DNA of 43,786 bases from an uncultured Lachnospiraceae bacterium (GTDB lineage Bacteria; Bacillota_A; Clostridia; Lachnospirales; Lachnospiraceae), in assembly GCA_902801585.1 (NCBI GenBank), contig CADCIU010000028.1, positions 1-43,786 on the forward strand. Direction: 5' to 3'. Positions within the stretch are counted from its first letter, which is position 1; each line of letters opens with the position of its first letter. The notes under the pieces were generated by a model, which did no database searches, had not been told where the DNA came from, and saw nothing but the letters and a program-made list of their open reading frames with translations. This document shows, one piece after another, positions 15,022 to 23,002 of this stretch. The translations under genes were made by a program, and so were the position numbers.

Positions 15022-16368
15022 ATGAACGAGCGCATAGTCGTTGCTAAATTCGGAGGCACATCGGTGGCGGATGCCGCCCAGTTCCGTAAGATCAGGGAGA
15101 TTGTTCAAAGCGGGCCCGAGAGAAGGTTTATTGTCGTCTCCGCACCGGGAAAACGCTTTCCCGAAGACCGCAAAGTGACGGACCTTCTGCTTGACTGTTA
15201 TGAGAAAGCAGCTGCGGGCGAGTCATACGAAGAAGAATTCAGACAGATCCGCGCGCGCTTTCGTGAGATCATAGACGGCTTGAGAATATCCTTTCCTTTG
15301 GATGAAGAGCTCGAAACTCTCAAGCAGTCACTGGATACCGATCCCACGAGGGATTTTACTGCCAGCAGAGGGGAATATCTCACTGCCAGGATCATGGCAA
15401 AATATCTCGGTTTTACTTTCGTTGACCCTGCATGGTGTGTATGTTTTGACGAAAACGGACAGTTGAATGCCGCCATGACCGGACGCACGATGCGCGCTTC
15501 TCTCCTGCCTCTGAACCGCGCCGTGATCGCAGGATTTTACGGCGCTGATATGATCGGTACGATCCACACATTTGAAAGGGGCGGGTCCGATATCACGGGT
15601 AGTCTGGCGGCATGCGCGGTCGGCGCCGAACTGTATGAAAACTGGACGGACGTCTCCGGACTGTATGCGGCAGATCCCAGGATCGTCGAAAATCCTGAGA
15701 CCGTTGCCTATATGAGCTACAGGGAGCTTCGAACGCTTTCCTATATGGGGGCCTCCGTGCTGCATTCAGATGCTGTGCTCTCCGCTTCCGAGATGGAAAT
15801 CCCGATCAATATCCGCAACACGAACAGACCTGAAGATGCGGGTACCATGATCGTGCGCCACCTTCCTTCAGGCGTCACCAAGAATCCGGTGACCGGAGTC
15901 TCGGGAAGGAAAGGCATGTCCGTTGTCCAAATTGAAAAAGTGATGGTCAGTGACGGGTCGGGATTCAGTGCACTGATGCTCGATATTTTGAAAGAGCGGT
16001 CACTGCCGTTTGAATACTGCCTGACCGGGATCGACTCGATCACGCTCGTCATTCGGAGCGATCTGCTGGAAAGCTGCAAAGAGGAACTGTTCGAGGAGAT
16101 CCGCCAGACGCTCAACCCGGATTTCATCGGCCTGAGGGATCATCTGTCCCTGATCGCAGTGACAGGCGAAAAGGCGACAGAGTCCAGTGATGCCAATGTA
16201 CGGGTTTTGGAGAAGCTCACGGAATCAGGCATCGAGATCAGCACGATCAATCAGGGGGCCGGGAAGCTGAACCTCCTGATCGGCGTGCCGGAAGAGCGCT
16301 ATGAGGACGCCATCCGGGCCATCTATGAATTCAGGCGGAGCATTCCCGCCCGCCCTCATCACTCGTAA
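15022..16368 (+). CDS. lysC: Aspartate kinase
   Basis: A 448-residue enzyme that phosphorylates aspartate, the first step to lysine, threonine, methionine and diaminopimelate. The kinase domain starts VAKFGGTSVAD, and RGEYLTARIMAKYLG, RGGSDITGSL and the region up to SYMGASVLHSDAV follow. Two ACT domains form the C-terminal third (about 300-440), with a second-ACT pattern of VTGEKATES followed by ISTINQGAGKLNLLIGV. GAGGGG precedes the ATG by about eight bases. The ACT domains imply amino-acid feedback control. The gene is 123 bases after bioY in the same direction and may share its transcript; no terminator was seen between them. No lysine riboswitch is visible in that short gap. Confidence 0.96.
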   Translation: MNERIVVAKFGGTSVADAAQFRKIREIVQSGPERRFIVVSAPGKRFPEDRKVTDLLLDCYEKAAAGESYEEEFRQIRARFREIIDGLRISFPLDEELETLKQSLDTDPTRDFTASRGEYLTARIMAKYLGFTFVDPAWCVCFDENGQLNAAMTGRTMRASLLPLNRAVIAGFYGADMIGTIHTFERGGSDITGSLAACAVGAELYENWTDVSGLYAADPRIVENPETVAYMSYRELRTLSYMGASVLHSDAVLSASEMEIPINIRNTNRPEDAGTMIVRHLPSGVTKNPVTGVSGRKGMSVVQIEKVMVSDGSGFSALMLDILKERSLPFEYCLTGIDSITLVIRSDLLESCKEELFEEIRQTLNPDFIGLRDHLSLIAVTGEKATESSDANVRVLEKLTESGIEISTINQGAGKLNLLIGVPEERYEDAIRAIYEFRRSIPARPHHS

Positions 16369-16421
16369 AGCGCCGCGTCTTAGCCTTGCAATCTGCACCA
16401 TCTTGCTCCGCGAATATTAAA

Positions 16422-16460
16422 ACACGCCTGCAGCTCTAAGAGCTTCAGGCGTGTCTTTTT
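16422..16460. terminator. Bidirectional terminator between lysC and the prenyl synthase
   Basis: A 9-bp stem ACACGCCTG/CAGGCGTGT (16422-16430 and 16446-16454) has a 15-base loop with an inner stem. CTTTTT follows on the plus strand and a shorter TTTTAAT on the minus strand. It serves lysC, and its right half lies inside the last codons of the converging prenyl synthase gene. Confidence 0.85.
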
Positions 16461-17431
16461 GCAATATAACTGACGATCCCTGCGAGAGTCTTGCCAGAGC
16501 GGCAAGGCGGAAGCCCGTCCAGGGCTTTCATCGCCGCCTCCGCATACTTTTGCAGATCGGCCCCGGCCTTTTCAATTCCGCCCGATTCAAGAACGAGTTT
16601 GACCAGAAGTTCACTGTCCTGTTCTGTAAACCTTCCCTGCTCTGCTACATCCAATAGGGCCCGAATTCTGCTCCCTGCGATTTCTGTTTTCACTGCATAG
16701 AGAACAGGAAGTGTCAGAATCCCCTTTTGGAAATCAGCCCTGACAGGTTTTCCCTCTTTTGAGGCATCCGAGACAAAATCGAGAATGTCGTCATGGATCT
16801 GGAATAATCGTCCGAAATTCTCTCCAAAATCAACGAGGCGGGAAACCGTGTCATCCGATGCTCCGCTCTCCAGAGCGCCCGCGCCGCAAGCCAATCTGCA
16901 CAGAGCAGCTGTCTTTCCGTCCACATTTGACAGATAGCGCTCTGTGGTCACATCCGCATCAAACAGACACTGCATCTGTCCGAGCTCTCCGATGCACATT
17001 TCTTCTACCGCTCTGCCGAACAGCTCTCCCACTTGATAGAACTGCTCCATAAACAGGTGCTTGACGATTCGGCTCAGAAGGAGATCGCCGGCATAAACGG
17101 CTCTGTCCTTTCCATATTTGGATTGAATGGACTGTCTGCCCCTTCTGAGAGGGGAGTCGTCCACGATATCGTCATGGATCAGCGAGGCAGCATGTACCAT
17201 CTCTACAAGCGCGGCCAATCGACACAATCTGTCTGTTTTCTCAGTATACAGCGGTCCAAAACCCGCTGCCAGGAGGAGAAGCTGCGGCCTCAGCCTCTTT
17301 CCTCCGGAAAGCGATATATCCTGCATAATATCCCGGATCTGGGAGGCATTTTCCTCCGCCCGCAGATAATCCAGCAGATAGCTCTCCACAATCTTCAGCT
17401 CATTACTTAATCCGGTGTCCAATTTGTTCAT
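16445..17431 (-). CDS. hepT: Polyprenyl diphosphate synthase (long-chain trans-prenyltransferase)
   Basis: A 328-residue all-alpha enzyme that elongates allylic diphosphates with isopentenyl diphosphate. Both Asp-rich motifs are present: LIHDDIVDD (residues 85-92), followed by LRRGRQS, and FQIHDDILDF near 216. GGKRLRPQL near 43-51 is the usual isopentenyl-binding region. The length fits hepta- to octaprenyl synthase large subunits, not the geranyl/farnesyl enzyme of about 290 residues. The chain length cannot be read reliably. It is the last gene of a run with UbiA and UbiE/MenG homologues, so a quinone side chain is the likely product. A TATAAT lies upstream, so it may also have its own promoter. 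Confidence 0.92.
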   Translation of the reverse strand: MNKLDTGLSNELKIVESYLLDYLRAEENASQIRDIMQDISLSGGKRLRPQLLLLAAGFGPLYTEKTDRLCRLAALVEMVHAASLIHDDIVDDSPLRRGRQSIQSKYGKDRAVYAGDLLLSRIVKHLFMEQFYQVGELFGRAVEEMCIGELGQMQCLFDADVTTERYLSNVDGKTAALCRLACGAGALESGASDDTVSRLVDFGENFGRLFQIHDDILDFVSDASKEGKPVRADFQKGILTLPVLYAVKTEIAGSRIRALLDVAEQGRFTEQDSELLVKLVLESGGIEKAGADLQKYAEAAMKALDGLPPCRSGKTLAGIVSYIAKRHA

Positions 17432-17538
17432 CGCATAGTCCTTATTACCGCATGCAGTATAGCTTCACAATCCTGTATTCAGACCGGTTCTGAGTATTTT
17501 GGCATCCGGTCCGCATACGAGGTTCATTATACCGCACA

Positions 17539-17607
17539 AAGTCCCATCAGGCATCTGCAATCTATGCGCCTTATGCACGCATCCCAAGCAGCTGCCTGAT
17601 GGGACTT
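17539..17607 (-). terminator. Long hairpin after the lactate permease
   Basis: A perfect 15-bp inverted repeat (AAGTCCCATCAGGCA at 17539-17553 and its complement at 17593-17607) surrounds a 39-base loop that can itself pair (ATGCG/CGCAT). Downstream on the minus strand the T-run is short (CTTT), so termination may be partial and could attenuate expression of the prenyl synthase. The rest of the 246-base gap shows only a TATAAT near 17526. Confidence 0.6.
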
Positions 17608-17677
17608 ATTAATTCAGCCTATATGGCAGGTAATACTCCTGCAAACACGTACCTTAACGGTCTTAGATAAGGACGGA

Positions 17678-19396
17678 TCAGCCGGCCAGCGACTGCGGAT
17701 CTGCACCGAATGCAATGGCAACTGCCATAACTGCTATAACGATGATGCAGAAGCATGCGCAAGGAATAACATTGGTCCTGATGATCTTACCTTCGTTTCC
17801 GTTGGTTCCTGTCGTAGCACAAGCGGATACAACGTTGTTGACGCAGACCATGTTGCCGATCGCGCCGCCGTTATTCTGCAGAGCAACAACCAGTACATAG
17901 GGAAGTCCGACCAGACCTGCTGTTGTGAACTGCAGGGAGCTGAACAGTGTGTTGGAAACCGTGTTGGAACCGGACATGTATGCACCAAGTACGCCGATGA
18001 AAGGAGCAATGATCAGATATGCGCTGCCTGCGATATCCGCAAGACCTTTCGCCATGGAGTAAAGCATGGAGTAGGAAACGCCTTCTGCTACGCCTGCAGG
18101 GATCTTGTCTGCCGGCATGGAAGTGAAGCGGAAAATGTTAACCATAGCAACACCGAACAGCAGAGCGATCGCTGCGCCTTTGACCTGGTTCAGAGCGCCC
18201 TTCCATGCTGTCTTTACGTTCTCGTTTGTCATTCCGTGAAGCGGGATCGTGAGCAAAGCGACAATGATGAACACAACGCCGGGGTTCCAAAGGATTGCCC
18301 AGTTCCAGTTGCCGCCGAATACGATGCCGCTCTCGCCGGTACCGATCGTGAAGCTCTTCATCTTGCTGAAGAATCCTGCGCCGTCAGCCTCGAATTTCTG
18401 TGCGACACGAGTAAGGACCAGGATGCCTGCGATGATGAAATAAGGTGTCCAGGCTTTGATCAGGCTCATGTCACTGAGCTTAGGCTCCGGAACCTTTGTC
18501 GTAGCGAGCCAAGTCTTGTCCCAGTTCTCTTTCTTATCAAATGTCCACACCTCCTTGGGAACAAGGAAGCCGTTCTTTGTTGTTACGAGGACGATCAGGA
18601 GCGTGATGATCGCTGCAAGCAGAGATACAAGTTCGGGACCGATAAATGCTGCGATCAGAAGATAGAAAATGTCAAATGTGATCGTCACGAACAGGATGTA
18701 AGGAATAACCGGGAAAACATCACTGAACTTCTTGTCTTTGCCGTAGAATTTGCATACGAAGCCGCAGCCGATGGTCAGAATGACTGCGCAGCCGATTGCC
18801 AGCGGCAGTGCAGACCAGAAAGTGAGGGCCATCTTCCAAGCGTCGAGATCTCCGCCCAGCGCTGCAACTGCGTCCTTAACAGTTGTGAATGCCATGTTGG
18901 TAGGTGTTCCGACAGCGCCGAAGCAAACGGGAACGGAGTTGTAGATCAGCGCTACCATTGCTGCGCAAAGAGGCGGGAAGCCTACGGAGATCAACAGCGG
19001 TGCTGCCAGAGCTGCGGGAGTACCGAATCCTGCTGCACCTTCGATGAATGCACCGAAGATGAATCCGATGATGATCGCCTGCAGTCTTGCATCAGGTGTG
19101 ATTCCCTTGAACATGCCGTTGATAGCGGCCATAGCACCTGACTGGGACAGCGTGTTCATAATCAGGATCGCGCCGAAAATGATGACCAGAGTTTCAAACG
19201 CACTTAAGAATCCCAAAATCGTTTGACCCACCGCGCTCTTTCCGTCAAAGCTGAGGATCGGCATTTTCCAAAGTGTAACACCGATGATCACAGCCACGAA
19301 CCATGCCAAAGGCAGTGCTCTCTTCGCAGGCCAGTTAAAACCGACCATAAGAACGATCGTGAGAATAATAGGAATAAAGGCTATTAACGCATACAT
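17678..19396 (-). CDS. lctP: L-lactate permease (LctP/LldP family)
   Basis: A 572-residue integral membrane protein with about 13 hydrophobic segments, of the lactate:proton symporter family. Typical stretches are [32 protein letters not shown], and near the C-terminus [15 protein letters not shown] and [20 protein letters not shown]. The ATG at 19396 follows GGGAGG at eight bases; a TTG 14 codons upstream is open but unsupported. The gene sits in a run with lactate dehydrogenase and electron-transfer genes, so lactate uptake for oxidation is the likely role. A long antisense frame across the gene is a codon-usage shadow. Confidence 0.96.
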   Translation of the reverse strand: MYALIAFIPIILTIVLMVGFNWPAKRALPLAWFVAVIIGVTLWKMPILSFDGKSAVGQTILGFLSAFETLVIIFGAILIMNTLSQSGAMAAINGMFKGITPDARLQAIIIGFIFGAFIEGAAGFGTPAALAAPLLISVGFPPLCAAMVALIYNSVPVCFGAVGTPTNMAFTTVKDAVAALGGDLDAWKMALTFWSALPLAIGCAVILTIGCGFVCKFYGKDKKFSDVFPVIPYILFVTITFDIFYLLIAAFIGPELVSLLAAIITLLIVLVTTKNGFLVPKEVWTFDKKENWDKTWLATTKVPEPKLSDMSLIKAWTPYFIIAGILVLTRVAQKFEADGAGFFSKMKSFTIGTGESGIVFGGNWNWAILWNPGVVFIIVALLTIPLHGMTNENVKTAWKGALNQVKGAAIALLFGVAMVNIFRFTSMPADKIPAGVAEGVSYSMLYSMAKGLADIAGSAYLIIAPFIGVLGAYMSGSNTVSNTLFSSLQFTTAGLVGLPYVLVVALQNNGGAIGNMVCVNNVVSACATTGTNGNEGKIIRTNVIPCACFCIIVIAVMAVAIAFGADPQSLAG

Positions 19397-19547
19397 TACA
19401 TTTACCTCCCTTAGAAAAATAACAGTATCTATACTCAACCCTTTCGGGGCAGAGCCAGCCTTTTTTCCGGAGCAGGTCCCCCCCTGCTCCGGGAAATTCC
19501 ATCAAACAGATCTCTTTAAGATCTTTTTAAGACCGGATCATCTCCGC

Positions 19548-19835
19548 TTAACCCTGCATGTAGGTCACGCCTGCACCGCCAAAAGGATGGTTCCAGGTCT
19601 TGACGACTTTTCCGCCTGATACGACACGGCAGGTGCCGCACTCAAGACATCCCTCATGGTTAAACGTCAGTTCTCCGTTTTCATACTTATACAGTTCCGC
19701 CGGGCAGGCGAGAACCACTTTTCTGATCTCTTCTTCATCCTTGAACTCGGGGTCGATCTCGATGTGAGCGTAGCTCTCATCGGTATTAAACCTGTTATAA
19801 CCGAGCTTATCATCTACTGGTACTTTTTTAGCCAT
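19548..19835 (-). CDS. fixX: FixX-type ferredoxin-like electron carrier
   Basis: A 95-residue 4Fe-4S protein of the FixX family, partner of FixC. The Cys are in VLACPAELYKYENGEL and GCLECGTCRV, the FixX pattern in which one cluster remains out of the usual two. The C-terminal GKVVKTWNHPFGGAGVTY is also typical. It probably carries electrons together with the FixC flavoprotein to quinone. It lies 67 bases after fixC and about 150 bases before lctP in the same direction. No fixA/fixB (ETF) gene is in the window. Confidence 0.92.
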   Translation of the reverse strand: MAKKVPVDDKLGYNRFNTDESYAHIEIDPEFKDEEEIRKVVLACPAELYKYENGELTFNHEGCLECGTCRVVSGGKVVKTWNHPFGGAGVTYMQG

Positions 19836-19902
19836 TTTTCACCTCCATGTCGAAGCATCTGTGCTTTTCGTATCCGCGGCTCCCGGTGCCGGATGCAGCT
19901 CA

Positions 19903-21195
19903 TTAAAGAGCATCCAGCGCCACCATTACAAGTTCAAGAAGCTTCTGCGCAGAGGTCCTCTTTGCGATCTCGTCGATCGCAAACATAGGAAGTGACACAG
20001 GCTTTTCTCCATTCACGCGGAACAGCTTGTCAAAAAGAACATCAGCGATCTCAGGAACATCGTTAAAGATCTCATGCCGCTCGAGCAGCTTCGGGAAATT
20101 CCTGTACTGCTTCATGTCTCTGAAGATGCAGCTGTCTTCCAGGAGCAGCTGATAATACGACAGAGCAGCTGCCGAATAATCTCCGAGTTCTTTTGCCCGG
20201 ATGATCGTCTCTGCAGCAAGTCTGCCCGACTCGATCGCGTAGTCCATGCCGCGCACGGTATAGCCGAGGTTGACGACAAATGCTGCCGCGTCACCGCATA
20301 CCAGAACATTATCTGCATACAGCTTCGGGATCATGTCATAACCGCCTTCGGGAACAAGGTGTGCGGAGTACTCCAGCGGAACACCGCCTTCGATCAGCGG
20401 CTCCACTGCGGGATGATTCTTGAATCTCTCCAGCATATCAGGAACAGAGACATCAACCCTGCCGATATCGCTGCAGGTGGTAACGATACCGACCGAAACA
20501 GAATCCTTGTTGGTGTAGATCAGACCGCCGCCGATGTTTCCAACAGTAGGATCTCCGGCGACCAGCATTGCCACGCCCTCGCCGTTCTTCACATTGAACC
20601 GCTGGTTGATCACATCTTCGCCGAGCTGGATGACTTCCTTACATCCGACAGCGACCTGGGAAGGCTCCAGTTCCTTCTTAAGTCCCAGCTGCTGGGCAAG
20701 AAGGGAATTGACGCCGTCTGCCAGAACGACAATGTCAGCATACATAGCTTCTCCGCCCGCGTCGATGCCGACCACTTTGCCATCCTCAACGAGAACTTCG
20801 TCCACACGGATGCCGGGGACCATCATCACACCGACTTCTTCCGCCTTGTCGGCGAACCATTTGTCGAACTTTCCGCGAAGCACCGTATAAGACGCCGATG
20901 CTGCATCGTCCTCTTTCCCGGATGCGTATTCGATGTTGACCGCGCCCTTTTCCGTCATCAGCGCGATCCTCTCTTTTGTGACTTTGCGTTCAACGGGCGC
21001 TTCCTCTGCAAATCCGGGGATGACCTTTTCCAGCGTATGCGCGTAAAGTCTTCCGCCGGTCACATTCTTAGCGCCGCAAAAATCGCCTCTCTCAATCAGA
21101 AGGACTTCCATTTCCGCCTGCGCAAGAAGGTATGCACAGGTCAGGCCTGCCAGTCCGCCTCCAACGACTATGGCATCAAATTTTTCTTCACTCAT
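19903..21195 (-). CDS. fixC: FixC-family FAD oxidoreductase (ETF-quinone oxidoreductase-like)
   Basis: A 430-residue flavoprotein. The N-terminal dinucleotide fold reads FDAIVVGGGLAGLTCAYLLAQAEMEV, followed by LIERGD. The second FAD motif is VLVCGDAAAFVVNLGYTVRGMDYAIESGRLAAE. The family is related to ETF:ubiquinone oxidoreductase and geranylgeranyl reductases; with FixX next to it, the FixC role is favoured. The ATG at 21195 (MSEEKFD) is used because AGGAGG lies upstream; the frame is open 14 codons further. It would take electrons from a flavin or Fe-S donor and reduce a membrane quinone. Quinone-synthesis genes lie directly upstream, which fits. Confidence 0.92.
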   Translation of the reverse strand: MSEEKFDAIVVGGGLAGLTCAYLLAQAEMEVLLIERGDFCGAKNVTGGRLYAHTLEKVIPGFAEEAPVERKVTKERIALMTEKGAVNIEYASGKEDDAASASYTVLRGKFDKWFADKAEEVGVMMVPGIRVDEVLVEDGKVVGIDAGGEAMYADIVVLADGVNSLLAQQLGLKKELEPSQVAVGCKEVIQLGEDVINQRFNVKNGEGVAMLVAGDPTVGNIGGGLIYTNKDSVSVGIVTTCSDIGRVDVSVPDMLERFKNHPAVEPLIEGGVPLEYSAHLVPEGGYDMIPKLYADNVLVCGDAAAFVVNLGYTVRGMDYAIESGRLAAETIIRAKELGDYSAAALSYYQLLLEDSCIFRDMKQYRNFPKLLERHEIFNDVPEIADVLFDKLFRVNGEKPVSLPMFAIDEIAKRTSAQKLLELVMVALDAL

Positions 21196-21237
21196 AATAT
21201 TTCCAAACCTCCTATAACGTGGTTCGCAGTATTGCAA

Positions 21238-21981
21238 TCAGGCCTTTTGGGTTTCCAGAAGCACACAGGCTCCCAGCATCCGGCTGTAAACGGCAGGGCG
21301 TTTCATCCCGGACCGCTGCATCAGCTGAGCAAGCTCCTTTGGTGAGCAGAACTCCTCTGTGGACTCCTGCAGCCATAAATACTCTTTCCTGTGTGTTCTT
21401 CCGCCGCCGAGAAACGGCATCAGAAACCGGAAATATGCTCTGTAAAAGGGTTTCACGGCTTTGCTGCCGGGCACGAAGGAATCCATGCACAATAGGATCC
21501 CTCCCGGTTTCAATACTCTCTCGATCTCCCTGATCACCACGCCGGGATCGGCGCAGTTCCGAAGTCCGAAAGATATTGTCACCGCATGAAATGTCCGGTC
21601 CGGGTACGGAAGTGCCATGGCGTTTCCTTTTACCCATCGAATGCGGCGGCATCCGTATTTCTTTCCCTTCTTCCGGGCTATTTTCAGCATAGCCGGTGAA
21701 AAATCCAGTCCGATAATTCTCCACCCGGGTCTTCTTCTCGCGGCAAAGACCGCTATATCTCCCGTGCCGGTACAAAGGTCAAGGATTCTGGGTGATACCG
21801 TCGATGCAAAGGACTTGTCAACGTCCCTCACAAGCCGGTCCGCCAGCATTTTCTTCCACATCTGCTGCATCCCGAGGCTGATCCGTACATTTGCATTGTC
21901 ATATCTGCCTGCGATCTCCTCGAAAATGCGGTAAACTTTTTCCTGCTTGCCGAAGCCTTCGCGTTCTTCCATTCGCAACAT
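21238..21981 (-). CDS. menG: UbiE/MenG C-methyltransferase (demethylmenaquinone methyltransferase)
   Basis: A 247-residue class I SAM methyltransferase. The SAM site is ILDLCTGTGDIAVFAA, followed by IGLDFSPAML. The UbiE signature is present as VTISFGLRNCADP, with RVLKPGGILLCMDS after it. The N-terminal YRIFEEIAGRYDNANVRIS also fits UbiE/MenG. It would methylate a demethylmenaquinone-like ring. An ATG at 21972 has a better-placed AAGGATG than the one at 21981; the difference is three residues. It lies between the prenyltransferase and fixC genes in one run. Confidence 0.9.
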   Translation of the reverse strand: MLRMEEREGFGKQEKVYRIFEEIAGRYDNANVRISLGMQQMWKKMLADRLVRDVDKSFASTVSPRILDLCTGTGDIAVFAARRRPGWRIIGLDFSPAMLKIARKKGKKYGCRRIRWVKGNAMALPYPDRTFHAVTISFGLRNCADPGVVIREIERVLKPGGILLCMDSFVPGSKAVKPFYRAYFRFLMPFLGGGRTHRKEYLWLQESTEEFCSPKELAQLMQRSGMKRPAVYSRMLGACVLLETQKA

Positions 21982-22039
21982 CCTTATAAGTCAAAATCCT
22001 GCATCCCCAAAACAGTCTGCGATCGGGACGAAAACCGGA

Positions 22040-22999
22040 TCACCGGATCACCGACACTGCCGCTATTACAGCCAGGCAGATCGCCGCGCCGATAAGATTT
22101 GCTTTCAGGATCCCCTTCATCTGTGCGATGCGCGTCTCTTGAGCCACCGGCGAATGCAGCAGATACCGGAATGCGACTATGTAGCCCGGTATCAGCATAA
22201 GCGCCGCACAGGCTCCGGCGGCAGGATGAAGAGAGAACGCATACAGGAAGATCGAAATGATCCATACGAGAACGAGCGCTCTGTACAGAATTACGGCTTT
22301 ATCCCTCCCGATCATATTCGGAAGCGTCCTGCGTCCTGTACGCAGATCCTTCTCGATGTCACACGTGTTGTTCGTCATCATGATCAGCCCGATCCCCAGG
22401 ATAAACGGAATGCAGTACGGAATGATCTCCGGATGAAACTCTCCCGTCACCGCCGCGGTAATACCGAGCGGGATCAGACCTCCCATTGTAAAGCCTGACA
22501 CGATTTCTCCAACCGGCAGGTGGGAAAAAGGCAGAGGGCCTGCGGAATACAGAACCACTGCTGCGGCACCGATGACGCCTATGATGAGCGGCTGTGGTCC
22601 GCGGAGAAAAACAAAATAGCTTCCGATCAGCAGCGCCGCTGCCAGAAAACCGACTCCAAGAGCAAGTGCTCTCCAAGGCGCAAGGTCGGAATAGACCAGG
22701 ATCGAATCCGATTTCTCCACATGATCCTCCGCGGTATCCGCTCCGCTTATAAAATCCATATAATCATTGAGTGTATTGACCGATGCCTGCATCAGGACAC
22801 ACGCGGCAAAAAGCATGATCCCCTCATAGATCCTGAATGGAAAACGTCTGTATATGCAATACAGTTCTCCGAACAGGGCCGGGCAGACAGACGCCGCGAA
22901 TGTATGCGGTGCTGCAAGACCGAGGGCCATACGGAAAGTGAGCTTCCCGTTCCGCTCCCTGCCGGCCAGATCCTCTGCAGTATCAGAAGCTGTATTCAC
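22040..22999 (-). CDS. menA: UbiA-family prenyltransferase (DHNA polyprenyltransferase-like, MenA)
   Basis: A 319-residue membrane enzyme with about eight helices. It has the two Mg-diphosphate binding motifs of the UbiA superfamily: NTLNDYMDFISGAD and NNTCDIEKDLRTGRRTLP. Conserved details fit MenA (an aromatic acid plus polyprenyl diphosphate gives a demethylquinone), but UbiA paralogues are hard to tell apart. The start is GTG at 22999, five bases after the LdhH stop; an in-frame ATG 23 codons later is possible. It lies with a UbiE/MenG methyltransferase and, in the same direction, a polyprenyl diphosphate synthase. Together they cover side-chain synthesis, attachment and final methylation of a quinone. 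Confidence 0.87.
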   Translation of the reverse strand: MNTASDTAEDLAGRERNGKLTFRMALGLAAPHTFAASVCPALFGELYCIYRRFPFRIYEGIMLFAACVLMQASVNTLNDYMDFISGADTAEDHVEKSDSILVYSDLAPWRALALGVGFLAAALLIGSYFVFLRGPQPLIIGVIGAAAVVLYSAGPLPFSHLPVGEIVSGFTMGGLIPLGITAAVTGEFHPEIIPYCIPFILGIGLIMMTNNTCDIEKDLRTGRRTLPNMIGRDKAVILYRALVLVWIISIFLYAFSLHPAAGACAALMLIPGYIVAFRYLLHSPVAQETRIAQMKGILKANLIGAAICLAVIAAVSVIR

Positions 23000-23002
23000 G
23001 GC

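Noticed and set aside
18236..19141. 301-codon plus-strand open frame opposite the lactate permease
   Set aside because: It is antisense to a clear permease, rich in Cys, Asp and Arg as expected for a codon-usage shadow, and has no ribosome binding site.
20074..21345. 423-codon plus-strand open frame opposite fixC
   Set aside because: Antisense to a complete flavoprotein with both FAD motifs; no family pattern of its own.
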